NCBI GenBank assembly: GCA_045585955.1
Contig: JAZMZK010000091.1
Location: 1 to 44,832, forward strand
Length of the DNA stretch: 44,832 bases
Source of the DNA: SIG78 sp045585955
Lineage (GTDB): Bacteria; Verrucomicrobiota; Lentisphaeria; Victivallales; Victivallaceae
Direction: 5' to 3'
The position numbers and the translations under genes are program-made. Below the pieces are notes generated by a model. The model saw only the letters and a list, made by a program, of their open reading frames with translations. It was not told the DNA's origin and did no database searches. This document shows positions 34,318 to 42,019 of the stretch, one piece after another. Within the stretch, counting starts at the first letter, position 1, and each line of letters opens with the position of its first letter.

Positions 34318-36036
34318 ATGGATGTGAGTGCAGTTGCCGCAGCTATGGCGGCGTTGATCGGTTTGTTTCCCGCAGATGTCAGACTTACCTACCCGGAGTG
34401 GAAGTATAAAGCGTTGACTTTCAGCTACGATGACGGAGTTTTTGCCGACCGTAAACTGGTAAAAATTTTCAATAAATACGGCATGAAAGCCACCTTCAAT
34501 ATTTCCAGCAACCGCTTGGGGTACCGCACATTTCTCCCGGCTGACGAACTCGCAAGTTTGTACGCCGGGCACGAAATCGCCAGCCACGGCAAAAATCACA
34601 AAACTATGCCCCGGCAAACCAAGAAAGTCCAGCAGCAGGAAATTGAGGACGATCTTAACTTTTTGAGCAATATTGCCGGGTATCCGGTGCGGGGATTTGC
34701 CTATCCCGGAGCCAGTGCATCGCAATCGGTTATTGAAACTTTGCAGGAAAATCAGGTCTATTATGCAAGGATCTGTACGCCTACCTTTGATTTCCGTTTG
34801 CCGGAAAACTTTATGTTGTGGCGGCCCACTGCCAAACATCAGCATGATATTGATGCCATTGCTGAAAAATATAAAGATTACAAGCCCTGGGGCGGAGTCA
34901 TAAGTTTGTGCTACATTTGGGGCCACGGCTACGAATTCGACAAAGACAACAACTGGCATGTAATGGAAAATTTCTGCAAAAAGTTAAGCAACAATCCTGA
35001 TATCTGGTACGCAACCAATATTGAGATTTGCCGTTATCTTACAGCTTACCGCAACATTACCGCAACTATGGATAACAGCAAACTTTACAACAACAGCTCC
35101 GTAACGCTTTACTTTACCATCCACGGCGAAAAGGTGAAACTTGCCCCCGGCGAAACCATGGTTTGGAGCAAGGAAAAGAAAGTGGAAATCGTTCCGGCAG
35201 CGGCACCAAAAACCCCCACGCCGGTCATTGCCCCGGTGGATAAAATGATATTTTTCCCCGACGGCAGCCGCAAAGCTCTCTCTTTCAACTTTGACGACGG
35301 CAAAGAAACCGACGAGCGTTTGGCAAAACTTTTGAGCAAATATAATTGCAAAGCCACCTTCAATATCAGCGGCAACATCCTTGCTCAAGCTCCCGGCAAA
35401 ATGGCGTGGTACAAAGATCACGAACTTGCCACCCACGGCTTGCGACACGCTACGGCAACTTTGACCACCACCAATCAGATCGTCAACGATATTGTGATCG
35501 ACCGCAAGGTGCTGGAAGCTGTAAGCGATCGCATCGTCAACGGTCACGCCTGGCCCAACGGCAGCACTTTCGGGGCACCGGATTACGCACAAGCGGCTTT
35601 GAAAACTGCCGGTATAGTCTACGCCCGGGGCACTAAAAGCCACAATACTTTTTCCTTGCCCGAAAACTTTATGTGCTGGGAGCCCACCGCCAAAGCCGTC
35701 CCCGCCGACCTTGCTGGGATAGCCAAGCGGTTCGCCGCCGAAAGCAATGATGGCGAACTCAAGCTCTGCACCCTGTGGGGGCACAGCTGGGAGTATAAGC
35801 AGGAAGATGATTGGCGTTTGGTGGAAGAGTTCTGCAAAACTATGAGCAAGGAAAAAATCTGGAACGCCACTTTTGGCGAAATATATAAATACCTTGCCGC
35901 CGTGAAAGCTCTGGAGTGGGCAGACCATAACTATATGGTTCGCAACAACTCCGGCGAAATAGTTTACATCGGCAAAGATGGGAAAATCTATCCGCTGAAA
36001 CCCGGCGAAATCATCCGTTTCAAGAAGGAAAAATGA
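34318..36036 (+). CDS. Tandem-domain polysaccharide deacetylase (two NodB domains)
   Basis: A 572-residue protein with two NodB domains in a row. Domain 1: FSYDDG with Asp38/Asp39 and HGKNH with His90/His94. Domain 2: FNFDDG with Asp326/Asp327 and HGLRH with His373/His377. Both keep the Asp and the two metal His, so both could be active. A linker around 255-315 contains a short beta segment and a Pro-rich run; a similar beta segment ends the protein, so the unit NodB plus beta is itself duplicated. The N terminus is hydrophobic but lacks positive charges, so export is uncertain. AAGGAG lies 8 nt before the ATG. It is translationally close to the next gene (3-bp gap). Confidence 0.82.
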   Translation: MDVSAVAAAMAALIGLFPADVRLTYPEWKYKALTFSYDDGVFADRKLVKIFNKYGMKATFNISSNRLGYRTFLPADELASLYAGHEIASHGKNHKTMPRQTKKVQQQEIEDDLNFLSNIAGYPVRGFAYPGASASQSVIETLQENQVYYARICTPTFDFRLPENFMLWRPTAKHQHDIDAIAEKYKDYKPWGGVISLCYIWGHGYEFDKDNNWHVMENFCKKLSNNPDIWYATNIEICRYLTAYRNITATMDNSKLYNNSSVTLYFTIHGEKVKLAPGETMVWSKEKKVEIVPAAAPKTPTPVIAPVDKMIFFPDGSRKALSFNFDDGKETDERLAKLLSKYNCKATFNISGNILAQAPGKMAWYKDHELATHGLRHATATLTTTNQIVNDIVIDRKVLEAVSDRIVNGHAWPNGSTFGAPDYAQAALKTAGIVYARGTKSHNTFSLPENFMCWEPTAKAVPADLAGIAKRFAAESNDGELKLCTLWGHSWEYKQEDDWRLVEEFCKTMSKEKIWNATFGEIYKYLAAVKALEWADHNYMVRNNSGEIVYIGKDGKIYPLKPGEIIRFKKEK

Positions 36037-36039
36037 TTT

Positions 36040-36759
36040 ATGTTTACTGCTGAAGATTTGAAAAGAGATTTGCAGAATTTGCAGATTTCCCCCAAGGATA
36101 CCTTGCTTATCCACTCCTCTATGAAGTCCATCGGCGAAGTTGCCGGCGGTGCCGATACCGTGCTGGATATGCTTATGGATTACTTTAAAGACACCGGCTT
36201 GCTGGCATTTCCCACTTTGAGCTACCGGGATGTAAATGCTGAACAGCCCCGGTTTGATGTCAAAAATACTCCGGCATGTACCGGTATATTGCCGGAGTTG
36301 TTCCGGAAGCGGTGCGGCGTTATCCGCAGCTTGCACCCCACCCATTCTCTGGCGGCGTTTGGGCGTGATGCAGCTGAATTTGTGGCTATGCACGAAACAT
36401 TTGACACCCCCGGAGCAGTGGGTTCGCCGTGGTGGAAACTTTTACAGCGTAAAGGCAAGATACTTTTTATCGGTACGGGGATAAGCTGCAACACCTTTCT
36501 CCACGGCTGCGACGAGTGGCTGAAACTTCCCGGCTTGCTCACCGAAAATCGGCAGCCGTTGGAGGTCGTGGACTATAATGGTAATGTTATACCATGCCCC
36601 CAGCACCGCCATTGCGGGGGAGGGCGTAACGGATACTACGGAAGTTTGGAAAAGCTATTTGACGAAGCCGGAGCCATCACCCGGGGCAAATTTGGCAACG
36701 CCGACTGCCATCTGCTGGATTGCGAAAAAATCTGCAAGGTACTGGGGTACAGTATATAA
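36040..36759 (+). CDS. AAC(3)-family N-acetyltransferase-like protein
   Basis: A 239-residue protein of the Antibiotic_NAT fold. Family landmarks are present: DTLLIHSSMKSIG near residues 19-31, LHPTHSLAAFG (about 98-108), GSPWWKLL and FLHGCDEW. Enzymes of this family acetylate the 3-amino group of aminoglycosides, but many relatives act on other amino sugars or are of unknown role. At 239 residues it is slightly shorter than typical resistance enzymes. It is coupled to the tandem deacetylase (stop TGA, three bases, ATG), which suggests amino-sugar metabolism more than drug resistance. I would not call it a resistance gene. Confidence 0.8.
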   Translation: MFTAEDLKRDLQNLQISPKDTLLIHSSMKSIGEVAGGADTVLDMLMDYFKDTGLLAFPTLSYRDVNAEQPRFDVKNTPACTGILPELFRKRCGVIRSLHPTHSLAAFGRDAAEFVAMHETFDTPGAVGSPWWKLLQRKGKILFIGTGISCNTFLHGCDEWLKLPGLLTENRQPLEVVDYNGNVIPCPQHRHCGGGRNGYYGSLEKLFDEAGAITRGKFGNADCHLLDCEKICKVLGYSI

Positions 36760-36775
36760 GTTTACAAAGCCCGCA

Positions 36776-37015
36776 AGCCGCGGCGTAGTGTAACGAAGCC
36801 GGATTTCCGCGCGATGGAATTGGGAAGTGTTGGGAGGGTTTGGGAAGAATTGGGAAGCGGGCAAAGCCCGCTGCAGCCGGTTGACGCTCTGCCCTCGCAA
36901 GCAACGCGCTGGGTAATATCTGCTACCCACACACACGATGTTGCTATGCTGGCGGCAATGCACCCAAAAACTCCCAAACTTTCCCAAACCTTCCCAATAC
37001 TTCCCACAAAAGCCG
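36776..37015. repeat. Fold-back repeat element with 10-bp phased GGG and CCC arrays (most complete copy)
   Basis: Same order as 279-597: GCCGCGGCGTAGTG-T-AACGAAGCCGG; four 10-bp GGG units (36821-36860); CGGGCAAAGCCCG hairpin followed by CTGCAGCCGGTTGACGCTC; about 80 bp of unrelated sequence; four 10-bp CCC units (36971-37010); AGCCGCC. GGG tracts are separated by 7, 1, 3 and 7 nt, the CCC tracts by 7 nt each. The two arrays can pair with each other or form four-stranded structures singly. It begins 16 bp past the acetyltransferase stop. Confidence 0.75.
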
Positions 37016-37026
37016 CCAACTATCCT

Positions 37027-37206
37027 ATTGCCCGCAAGCCGCGGCGTAGTGTAACGAAGCCGGGCGTATGCGGTGTATTGCGGCATCCTCCTACGCCGGA
37101 GGCTTCGGAGGACAAGCCAGCCGCCACACATAATGTTGCTTGGGGCGGCAATATTCCCATACTCTCCCATACCCTCCCATATTTTCTCATAAATCCCAAG
37201 CCGCCA
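37027..37206. repeat. Partial fold-back repeat element lacking the GGG array
   Basis: It begins with TTGCCCGCAAGCCGCGGCG and the same TAGTGTAACGAAGCCGG as the full copy. It then has a CCTCC-TACGCC-GGAGG-like hairpin, and ends in an array CCCATACTCT-CCCATACCCT with 10-bp phase (37151-37200) followed by GCCGCC. The GGG array and the CGGGCAAAGCCCG hairpin are missing, so it is a deleted or variant copy joined head to tail with the full one. Confidence 0.65.
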
Positions 37207-37209
37207 TCT

Positions 37210-37385
37210 ATCTTTAAAAAAGATCGGCACTTTATTTTTGCAAGGCAAAAATAAAGTGCCAGTAAAAGGTTTGGAAAAGGGAGTTGGGGTTCCGTCTTCG
37301 CCCTGCGGGCTACGCCGTGACAAGTCGGGGAAGAGGAAAGAACCGATCCAGAAAAGTTTTTTCCCTCTTCCCCAAGTGCCTTACT
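37210..37385 (+). repeat. Two-hairpin repeat element, copy B
   Basis: A short ATCTTT/AAAGAT hairpin (37210-37224) is followed by hairpin 1, a perfect 16-bp stem GGCACTTTATTTTTGC (37226-37241) with 37245-37260. Next is AAAAGGTTTGGAAAAGGG, a 39-nt module from GGGGTTCCGTCTTCGCC (37286-37324) that is identical to copy C, and then hairpin 2 (GGGGAAGAGGAAAGAACC with its complement ending CCTCTTCCCC at 37373). It ends 12 bp from the stop of the convergent gene at 37398 and may act as its terminator. Confidence 0.82.
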
Positions 37386-37397
37386 ACCCTTTACAAA

Positions 37398-38828
37398 TTA
37401 CTTTTCACGATAGAGCACCCAGCCGGCTACGCCGTAGGGGGGCAGTTCGTATTCCCAGTTGCCTTCGGGAACGGTCATGGTTTCTTCGCCGCCCCAGAGG
37501 GGTTTGACTTTGATTTCGCTGCTGTAAGGCAAGCCGTCGATCACACCGGCAACGGGTTGGGTGGTGTTGTTGATAACAAAGACATAACGCATGTGGTCGT
37601 AGGCGATGTTTTCAAAGCTGACCGCCGGATAGGTCTTCTTGAGTTTTTTCTTGGCGATTTCAACCGTTTTGGGGCCCTGGGTCTGTTCCATGGTCAAATC
37701 GTTGCGTCTTTCGCCGAAGAGGAAGGCTTTGCCGATGTTGGCGGAGCCGGTCAGCTCTTTGCAGACAGTAAGCCAGCTGGTGAGGTATTTATCCCAGGCG
37801 GGGAAGTTCTTGCGTTTGCTGGCGGAAAATACGATGATACCCTGTGCCCCGGCAGAGAGCGAGCAATATGCGTCGTAGCGGACCCAGGTGGGGATCATCT
37901 TTTCTTCTTCAGCAGTTTTGGGCTGCTGGAACATTTCGGGCAGAGCCAGTACGGTCAAATCCTTTTCCCGGCCGAGCTTGGTGCGGGCACCGGTCATCTG
38001 TTCCACACTGTAACGGTTCCAGACCCGCTGGGTCTTCATGCCCGAATAGTTGGTATACATACCCTTTGCCACAAAGTCCAGATGTTTGCAAGTGGTCGCC
38101 AGACTGGTGGCAGTACGGTGACCGGGGTCATACATCATAATGGGGCGTTTGAGGGGGTCGTTGGCACGGATGGTGGCGGCACCGATCTCGATGAACTGCA
38201 TTTCGCTCTTTCTCCAGGGGCGGAGTTCTTCGGGAGTAAGATCCCAGTAAGCGATTTCGGGGTTGTTGGCAACGGCCTTGACCTGTTCGGCGATGGAGGC
38301 TTTGATTTTATCCCACTGGATGGGCTTGCGGGCACGCGCCCATTTGTCGAAGATCTTGGAGCCGATCATGGCTTCGCCATCCACCACGGGGTTGATGGTG
38401 TAGACCGCCTGAACTTTGCCGCGTTTGGCAAGTTCGACAGCTTCGTTGTTCAGTTCGTACTGGGGGCCCACGAGGGTCACGCCGCCGGCAAGGATACGAT
38501 CCTGATCGGCGATTTTTTCAGCCACCGGCAGAAGCTTACCACGGCCTTCGGGGGAGCCGCCGCCTACGCTGTAAAAGGAGAACGGGAACTTGCTGCCCCG
38601 GGGGTAAACTACATTGGGATCCAGCTTGACATCAGCCGCAACGGGGCCTACATCAAAAAACTTGTTGACCCGTTCGAGGGTGGAAATACCGGTCTGACCG
38701 GCAGGGAGTTTGCTGAAATCAGCAGCTTTGTTGCAAGCTTTGTCACAAGCATTGTCGCCGCACAGGCAACCGGAGAGCATCACCGCCGCCGCAACAGCGG
38801 GCAACGCAGTCAAAAGAGTTTTTTTCAT
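37398..38828 (-). CDS. Surface lipoprotein, TIM-barrel hydrolase-like (paralogue of the 42020-43339 product)
   Basis: A 476-residue lipoprotein: signal peptide and lipobox LSGC put the lipidated Cys at 21, followed by a Cys-rich spacer (CLCGDNACDKACNKA). The body aligns throughout with the 439-residue protein encoded at 42020-43339 (VYPRGSKFPFSFYS; YWDLTPEELRPWRKSEM; RPIMMYDPGH; IIVFSASKRKNF; QGPKTVEIAKKK). Two Glu sites are shared: Glu200/201 in PEELRPW and Glu298 in LALPEMF. They are plausible acid/base and nucleophile of a clan-A-like barrel. I do not recognise an assigned family. It is last in a minus-strand cassette with pseudopilins and a LamG protein. Confidence 0.72.
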   Translation of the reverse strand: MKKTLLTALPAVAAAVMLSGCLCGDNACDKACNKAADFSKLPAGQTGISTLERVNKFFDVGPVAADVKLDPNVVYPRGSKFPFSFYSVGGGSPEGRGKLLPVAEKIADQDRILAGGVTLVGPQYELNNEAVELAKRGKVQAVYTINPVVDGEAMIGSKIFDKWARARKPIQWDKIKASIAEQVKAVANNPEIAYWDLTPEELRPWRKSEMQFIEIGAATIRANDPLKRPIMMYDPGHRTATSLATTCKHLDFVAKGMYTNYSGMKTQRVWNRYSVEQMTGARTKLGREKDLTVLALPEMFQQPKTAEEEKMIPTWVRYDAYCSLSAGAQGIIVFSASKRKNFPAWDKYLTSWLTVCKELTGSANIGKAFLFGERRNDLTMEQTQGPKTVEIAKKKLKKTYPAVSFENIAYDHMRYVFVINNTTQPVAGVIDGLPYSSEIKVKPLWGGEETMTVPEGNWEYELPPYGVAGWVLYREK

Positions 38829-38876
38829 TTCTTTATCCTTATCTTTTAGTTAAAAGGTTGATTGTCTATATATGTA

Positions 38877-39638
38877 TTACATAGCCAGGTATGAACCAAG
38901 CTGATTGGGGTCCACATAATGGGTCATAGCCCCGGAGTAGAAACGCATACCGCCGGAGGTTTTGGTGCCGACCGAAGGCAGCGGACCATAAAAAGTTTTC
39001 ATCTTTTTGGGAACAGCCGACTCAACATGCCCGTCGGACATAACCAGATTACAGGTTCCGCTGTGGAGAATATACGGGCGGGCATAACCGCTGGTTGTTC
39101 CATCAGTAGGCAGCATACGGTAAAATGCGTAGCCATTGGAGTATGCTCCATCGCCCAACAGCCAGACATTGCTGGGGTCAACCGTTAAAGAGGAGGTTCC
39201 AGCCCAGTTGGTACGGTTTACCGGGTCAAGGTTGAACACTCCGTTACCGGAGCTATACGCAGCAGCATAGCTGTAGTTGCGGTCATCCTCTTTTTCCCGC
39301 TGCGAGCTGGGACAGTAGACAACATCTTTATTGGGCAACAACCCACAATTCAACAATTTGGATGACCATAGCATCTTGCCGTTTTTATCGCCGGAAGTAC
39401 TGCTGGAACTGGCGTTTTCGCTGAAAAAGTACATACCACCGGATATTGTTCCATATGACATGATCGCCAAGCCAATATCTTTGAGTTGTCCGATACAGTT
39501 TGTAGCTTTTGCCCGTTCTCTGGCAGCCGAAAGTGCGGGCAAAAGCATTGCCGCCAGAATTGCGATAATGGCTATAACCACCAAAAGCTCGATCAAGGTG
39601 AAACCGAAAACATCAGAAACGGTCTGCTGTTTTTTCAT
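38877..39638 (-). CDS. Pseudopilin-like protein, tandem copy 3
   Basis: A 253-residue protein starting at 39638 (AAAGGAGAGTAAG-ATG). The leader ends VFG, so the usual Gly precedes FTLIELLVVIAIIAILAAML. HSGTCNLVMSDG fits H-X9-DG exactly. It is closely similar along its length to its neighbour at 39665-40402 (shared NRTNWAGTSS, FYRMLPTD, SGYARPYILH, KTSGGMRFYSG, YVDPNQLGSY), so the two arose by tandem duplication. It lies 48 bp upstream of the lipoprotein gene on the same strand. Confidence 0.9.
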   Translation of the reverse strand: MKKQQTVSDVFGFTLIELLVVIAIIAILAAMLLPALSAARERAKATNCIGQLKDIGLAIMSYGTISGGMYFFSENASSSSTSGDKNGKMLWSSKLLNCGLLPNKDVVYCPSSQREKEDDRNYSYAAAYSSGNGVFNLDPVNRTNWAGTSSLTVDPSNVWLLGDGAYSNGYAFYRMLPTDGTTSGYARPYILHSGTCNLVMSDGHVESAVPKKMKTFYGPLPSVGTKTSGGMRFYSGAMTHYVDPNQLGSYLAM

Positions 39639-39664
39639 CTTACTCTCCTTTACAGTTAAAAATA

Positions 39665-40402
39665 TCAAAGCGCAATATAGGAACCCAGTTGGTTGGGGTC
39701 TACATAGTAAGCAATAGTTCCGGAATAAAATCTCATACCGCCGGAGGTCTTGGTGCCGCTGACCGGCAACGGTCCATAGAACTTTTTCAGGGCTTTAGGC
39801 AAAGCAGACTCCACATGACCATCGCCCATTGCCAGATTGCATGTGCCGCCATGGAGGATGTATGGTCTGGCATAGCCTGAACTGGTGTTATCTGTTGGCA
39901 ACATCCGGTAAAATGCCTTGCCGTTGGATTGGGCACCATCGCCAACTAAATAGATATTGCTGGGATCCACCGGTGAAGCAGATGTTCCTGCCCAGTTGGT
40001 TCGATTTGCTCCCTCATAAGTCATAACACCACTGGCAGCAGCAGTATAAGCAGCAGCATAGCTGTAGTTGCGGTTATCCGGTTTTTCCCGAATGGAACTG
40101 GGACAGTAAACCACATTGCTGTTTTGCAGCAATCCGCATCCAATCAATTTAGCCGACCACATCTCTTTGCCATCTTTGCCGCCAACATCCTGCGAGGCAG
40201 AGTTCTGACTGAAAAAATATGGTCCTCCGGCAACGACTCCGTATTGGTGGATTGCCAGCGCAATATCTTTCAGCTGCCCGGTACAGTGGGCAGCTCTCGC
40301 CCGTTCCCGTGCTGCTGACAATGCCGGGAGCAGCATCGCCGCCAGAATGGCGATGATAGCAATTACTACCAAAAGCTCGATCAATGTAAATTTATTACGC
40401 AT
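39665..40402 (-). CDS. Pseudopilin-like protein, tandem copy 2
   Basis: A 245-residue protein. The ATG at 40402 follows GGGGAG. The leader is only MRNK, so Lys rather than Gly stands before FTLIELL. HGGTCNLAMGDG fits H-X9-DG. It is the close paralogue of the product at 38877-39638. The protein-level match is strong, whereas synonymous sites in the shared N-terminal stretch differ, so the duplication is not recent or has been under selection for protein sequence. Gap to the next gene: 26 bp. Confidence 0.9.
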   Translation of the reverse strand: MRNKFTLIELLVVIAIIAILAAMLLPALSAARERARAAHCTGQLKDIALAIHQYGVVAGGPYFFSQNSASQDVGGKDGKEMWSAKLIGCGLLQNSNVVYCPSSIREKPDNRNYSYAAAYTAAASGVMTYEGANRTNWAGTSASPVDPSNIYLVGDGAQSNGKAFYRMLPTDNTSSGYARPYILHGGTCNLAMGDGHVESALPKALKKFYGPLPVSGTKTSGGMRFYSGTIAYYVDPNQLGSYIAL

Positions 40403-40426
40403 AAACACTCCCCTTTTTTTTTAGTT

Positions 40427-41140
40427 TTACGGAATTTTAGGATAGCTGGTCGTTATCTCCGGATCGCAGTAGTAAGATATGGAGTAACATTGCCCCTTTT
40501 GTGACCCGGCAGCTACAACAGAAGAATAGAAAACCTTCAACCCTTTTGCCAAGACTGTTTCCACATGACCATCTGCCATTACCAGATTACACATCTTGTT
40601 GTGGCGGATGGATGGACGGCAATATGTTTCCGAAGTACCATTGTGTGCCAGCATCCGGTGATAGGTCGAACCTCCTTTCAGCGAGCCGTCTGCCATGAAA
40701 TACATCTTACTGGGATCAATACCGGATTTTGTAGTATCATAAATAAAATACGGTGCATCATCAGCAGCATACGGCGCAGAATACGCCCGGATGTGGTTTT
40801 GGTCTGCTTTTTTGAGTCTTACGCTTGGGCATTGGAGCAAACCATCTTTCTGCACCAACCCCATATTCACCAGTGGCGTTACCCACGATTTACCGTTACC
40901 GCTGTAAAAGTAGCTGCCGCCGGACAATATACCGTACTGGTGAATAATATTGCCAAGATTTTTCAGATTGCTTACGCAATTAGATGCCATAGCCCGTTCC
41001 CGCGCTGCCGACAATGCGGGCAGCAGCATTGCTGCCAGAATTGCGATAATGGCGATCACTACCAGAAGTTCAATCAGGGTGAAACCCATGGGTTTCCTTC
41101 CAGTAAACTGGAAGGAGTGTACTCTTTCATTGATACTCAT
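40427..41140 (-). CDS. Pseudopilin-like protein, tandem copy 1
   Basis: A 237-residue protein. ATG at 41140 is preferred over 41146 because GGAG is then at a normal distance. The leader (MSINERVHSFQFTGRKPMG) is long but ends in Gly before FTLIELL. HNKMCNLVMADG fits H-X9-DG. It is more distant from copies 2 and 3 than they are from each other. It follows the LamG-protein gene by 98 bp and precedes copy 2 by 24 bp. Confidence 0.9.
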   Translation of the reverse strand: MSINERVHSFQFTGRKPMGFTLIELLVVIAIIAILAAMLLPALSAARERAMASNCVSNLKNLGNIIHQYGILSGGSYFYSGNGKSWVTPLVNMGLVQKDGLLQCPSVRLKKADQNHIRAYSAPYAADDAPYFIYDTTKSGIDPSKMYFMADGSLKGGSTYHRMLAHNGTSETYCRPSIRHNKMCNLVMADGHVETVLAKGLKVFYSSVVAAGSQKGQCYSISYYCDPEITTSYPKIP

Positions 41141-41238
41141 AATCATTCTCCATCAAGGTTTATTGGTTTGATTTCTTTGTTCACAAGTACGCTTTTTATG
41201 GCGTACTTGTGTGCAAAAATATCAAACGCAGTTTGAGC

Positions 41239-41976
41239 TTATTTTGCAGCGGGGGCGGCTGCGGCCGGAGCTGCGGCTGCGGCGGGGGCTGCCGGTACGG
41301 TCAGCTTTACATCGTCGATCAAGCCGTAGAACGGGCTGTAACTGGAACCCACGCAGTCACCAATGGTCAGGCGCTGGCTGGCAGGCGCCGGAGTGCCCAG
41401 CATGACGCGGTTCTGCACTTTGCCGTCAAAGCTGAACGAAAGTTTGCCGGGGGCAACGGTGATCACCACTTCGTGCCATTTGCCGTCGACCGCACCCGGA
41501 ACGCGGAAGCTGCCGCCAGCGGTTTTGCCATCTTTGCAACCAATGGAAATATTCATGGAAGTAGCTTTGGGGTTGGCAGAAAGGTTGATTGACATACCGC
41601 CTTTGGCGCTCTTGCCGCGGTAACGGCAGTCATACAGCCATGCGTACATGCCTTTGGGCAGTTCGGCAAGCGGTTTGCCGGTGTATTTGAACTTGAAGCT
41701 CAAAGTGAATGCTTCGGAGGTGAACTCAGGTGCCGCATCGCCGGAAAGAATGATACCTGCCGGACCTTTTTTACCCGCTGCAACCGGGGCAAGCACTTTG
41801 CCTTTGCCATCTTCGGCAGGAACCAGTGCGGCACTGCCGCGTTTGCCGAATTCGTATACACCACTGTCAAAACCTTCATCAAAGGTCAGATTCAGAATGG
41901 TTTTATCTTCGGCACAAACTGCCAACGCAGCCACAGAAAGTGTTCCGACCAACAGACTTTTTACGATGTTTTTCAT
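41239..41976 (-). CDS. Secreted LamG / concanavalin A-like lectin-fold protein
   Basis: A 245-residue protein with a signal peptide (MKNIVKSLLVGTLSVAALAVCA). It is followed by one concanavalin A-like jelly roll: ILNLTFDEGFDSG, FTLSFKFKYTG, WHEVVITVAPGKLSFSFDGKV and the closing YGLIDDVKLTVP are typical of LamG_3 domains. A low-complexity Ala/Pro tail (about 20 residues) ends it. It probably binds glycan at the cell surface. The start at 41976 follows AAAAGGAAAAAAG and replaces a longer frame lacking a signal. It lies between the paralogous barrel protein gene and the pseudopilins. Confidence 0.83.
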   Translation of the reverse strand: MKNIVKSLLVGTLSVAALAVCAEDKTILNLTFDEGFDSGVYEFGKRGSAALVPAEDGKGKVLAPVAAGKKGPAGIILSGDAAPEFTSEAFTLSFKFKYTGKPLAELPKGMYAWLYDCRYRGKSAKGGMSINLSANPKATSMNISIGCKDGKTAGGSFRVPGAVDGKWHEVVITVAPGKLSFSFDGKVQNRVMLGTPAPASQRLTIGDCVGSSYSPFYGLIDDVKLTVPAAPAAAAAPAAAAPAAK

Positions 41977-42019
41977 CTTTTTTCCTTTTCTTTTAAGTGT
42001 TAGGATTTTATTTGTGAAA

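Noticed and set aside
36040..36759. Aminoglycoside resistance gene
   Set aside because: The fold is AAC(3)-like, but the operon context is glycan metabolism and there are no mobile-element or resistance-gene neighbours; a resistance label is not supported.
36655..37323. 222-codon minus-strand open frame across the repeat cluster
   Set aside because: It overlaps the end of the acetyltransferase gene and runs through fold-back and hairpin elements; the translation is low-complexity and repeats with the DNA, so it is not a gene.
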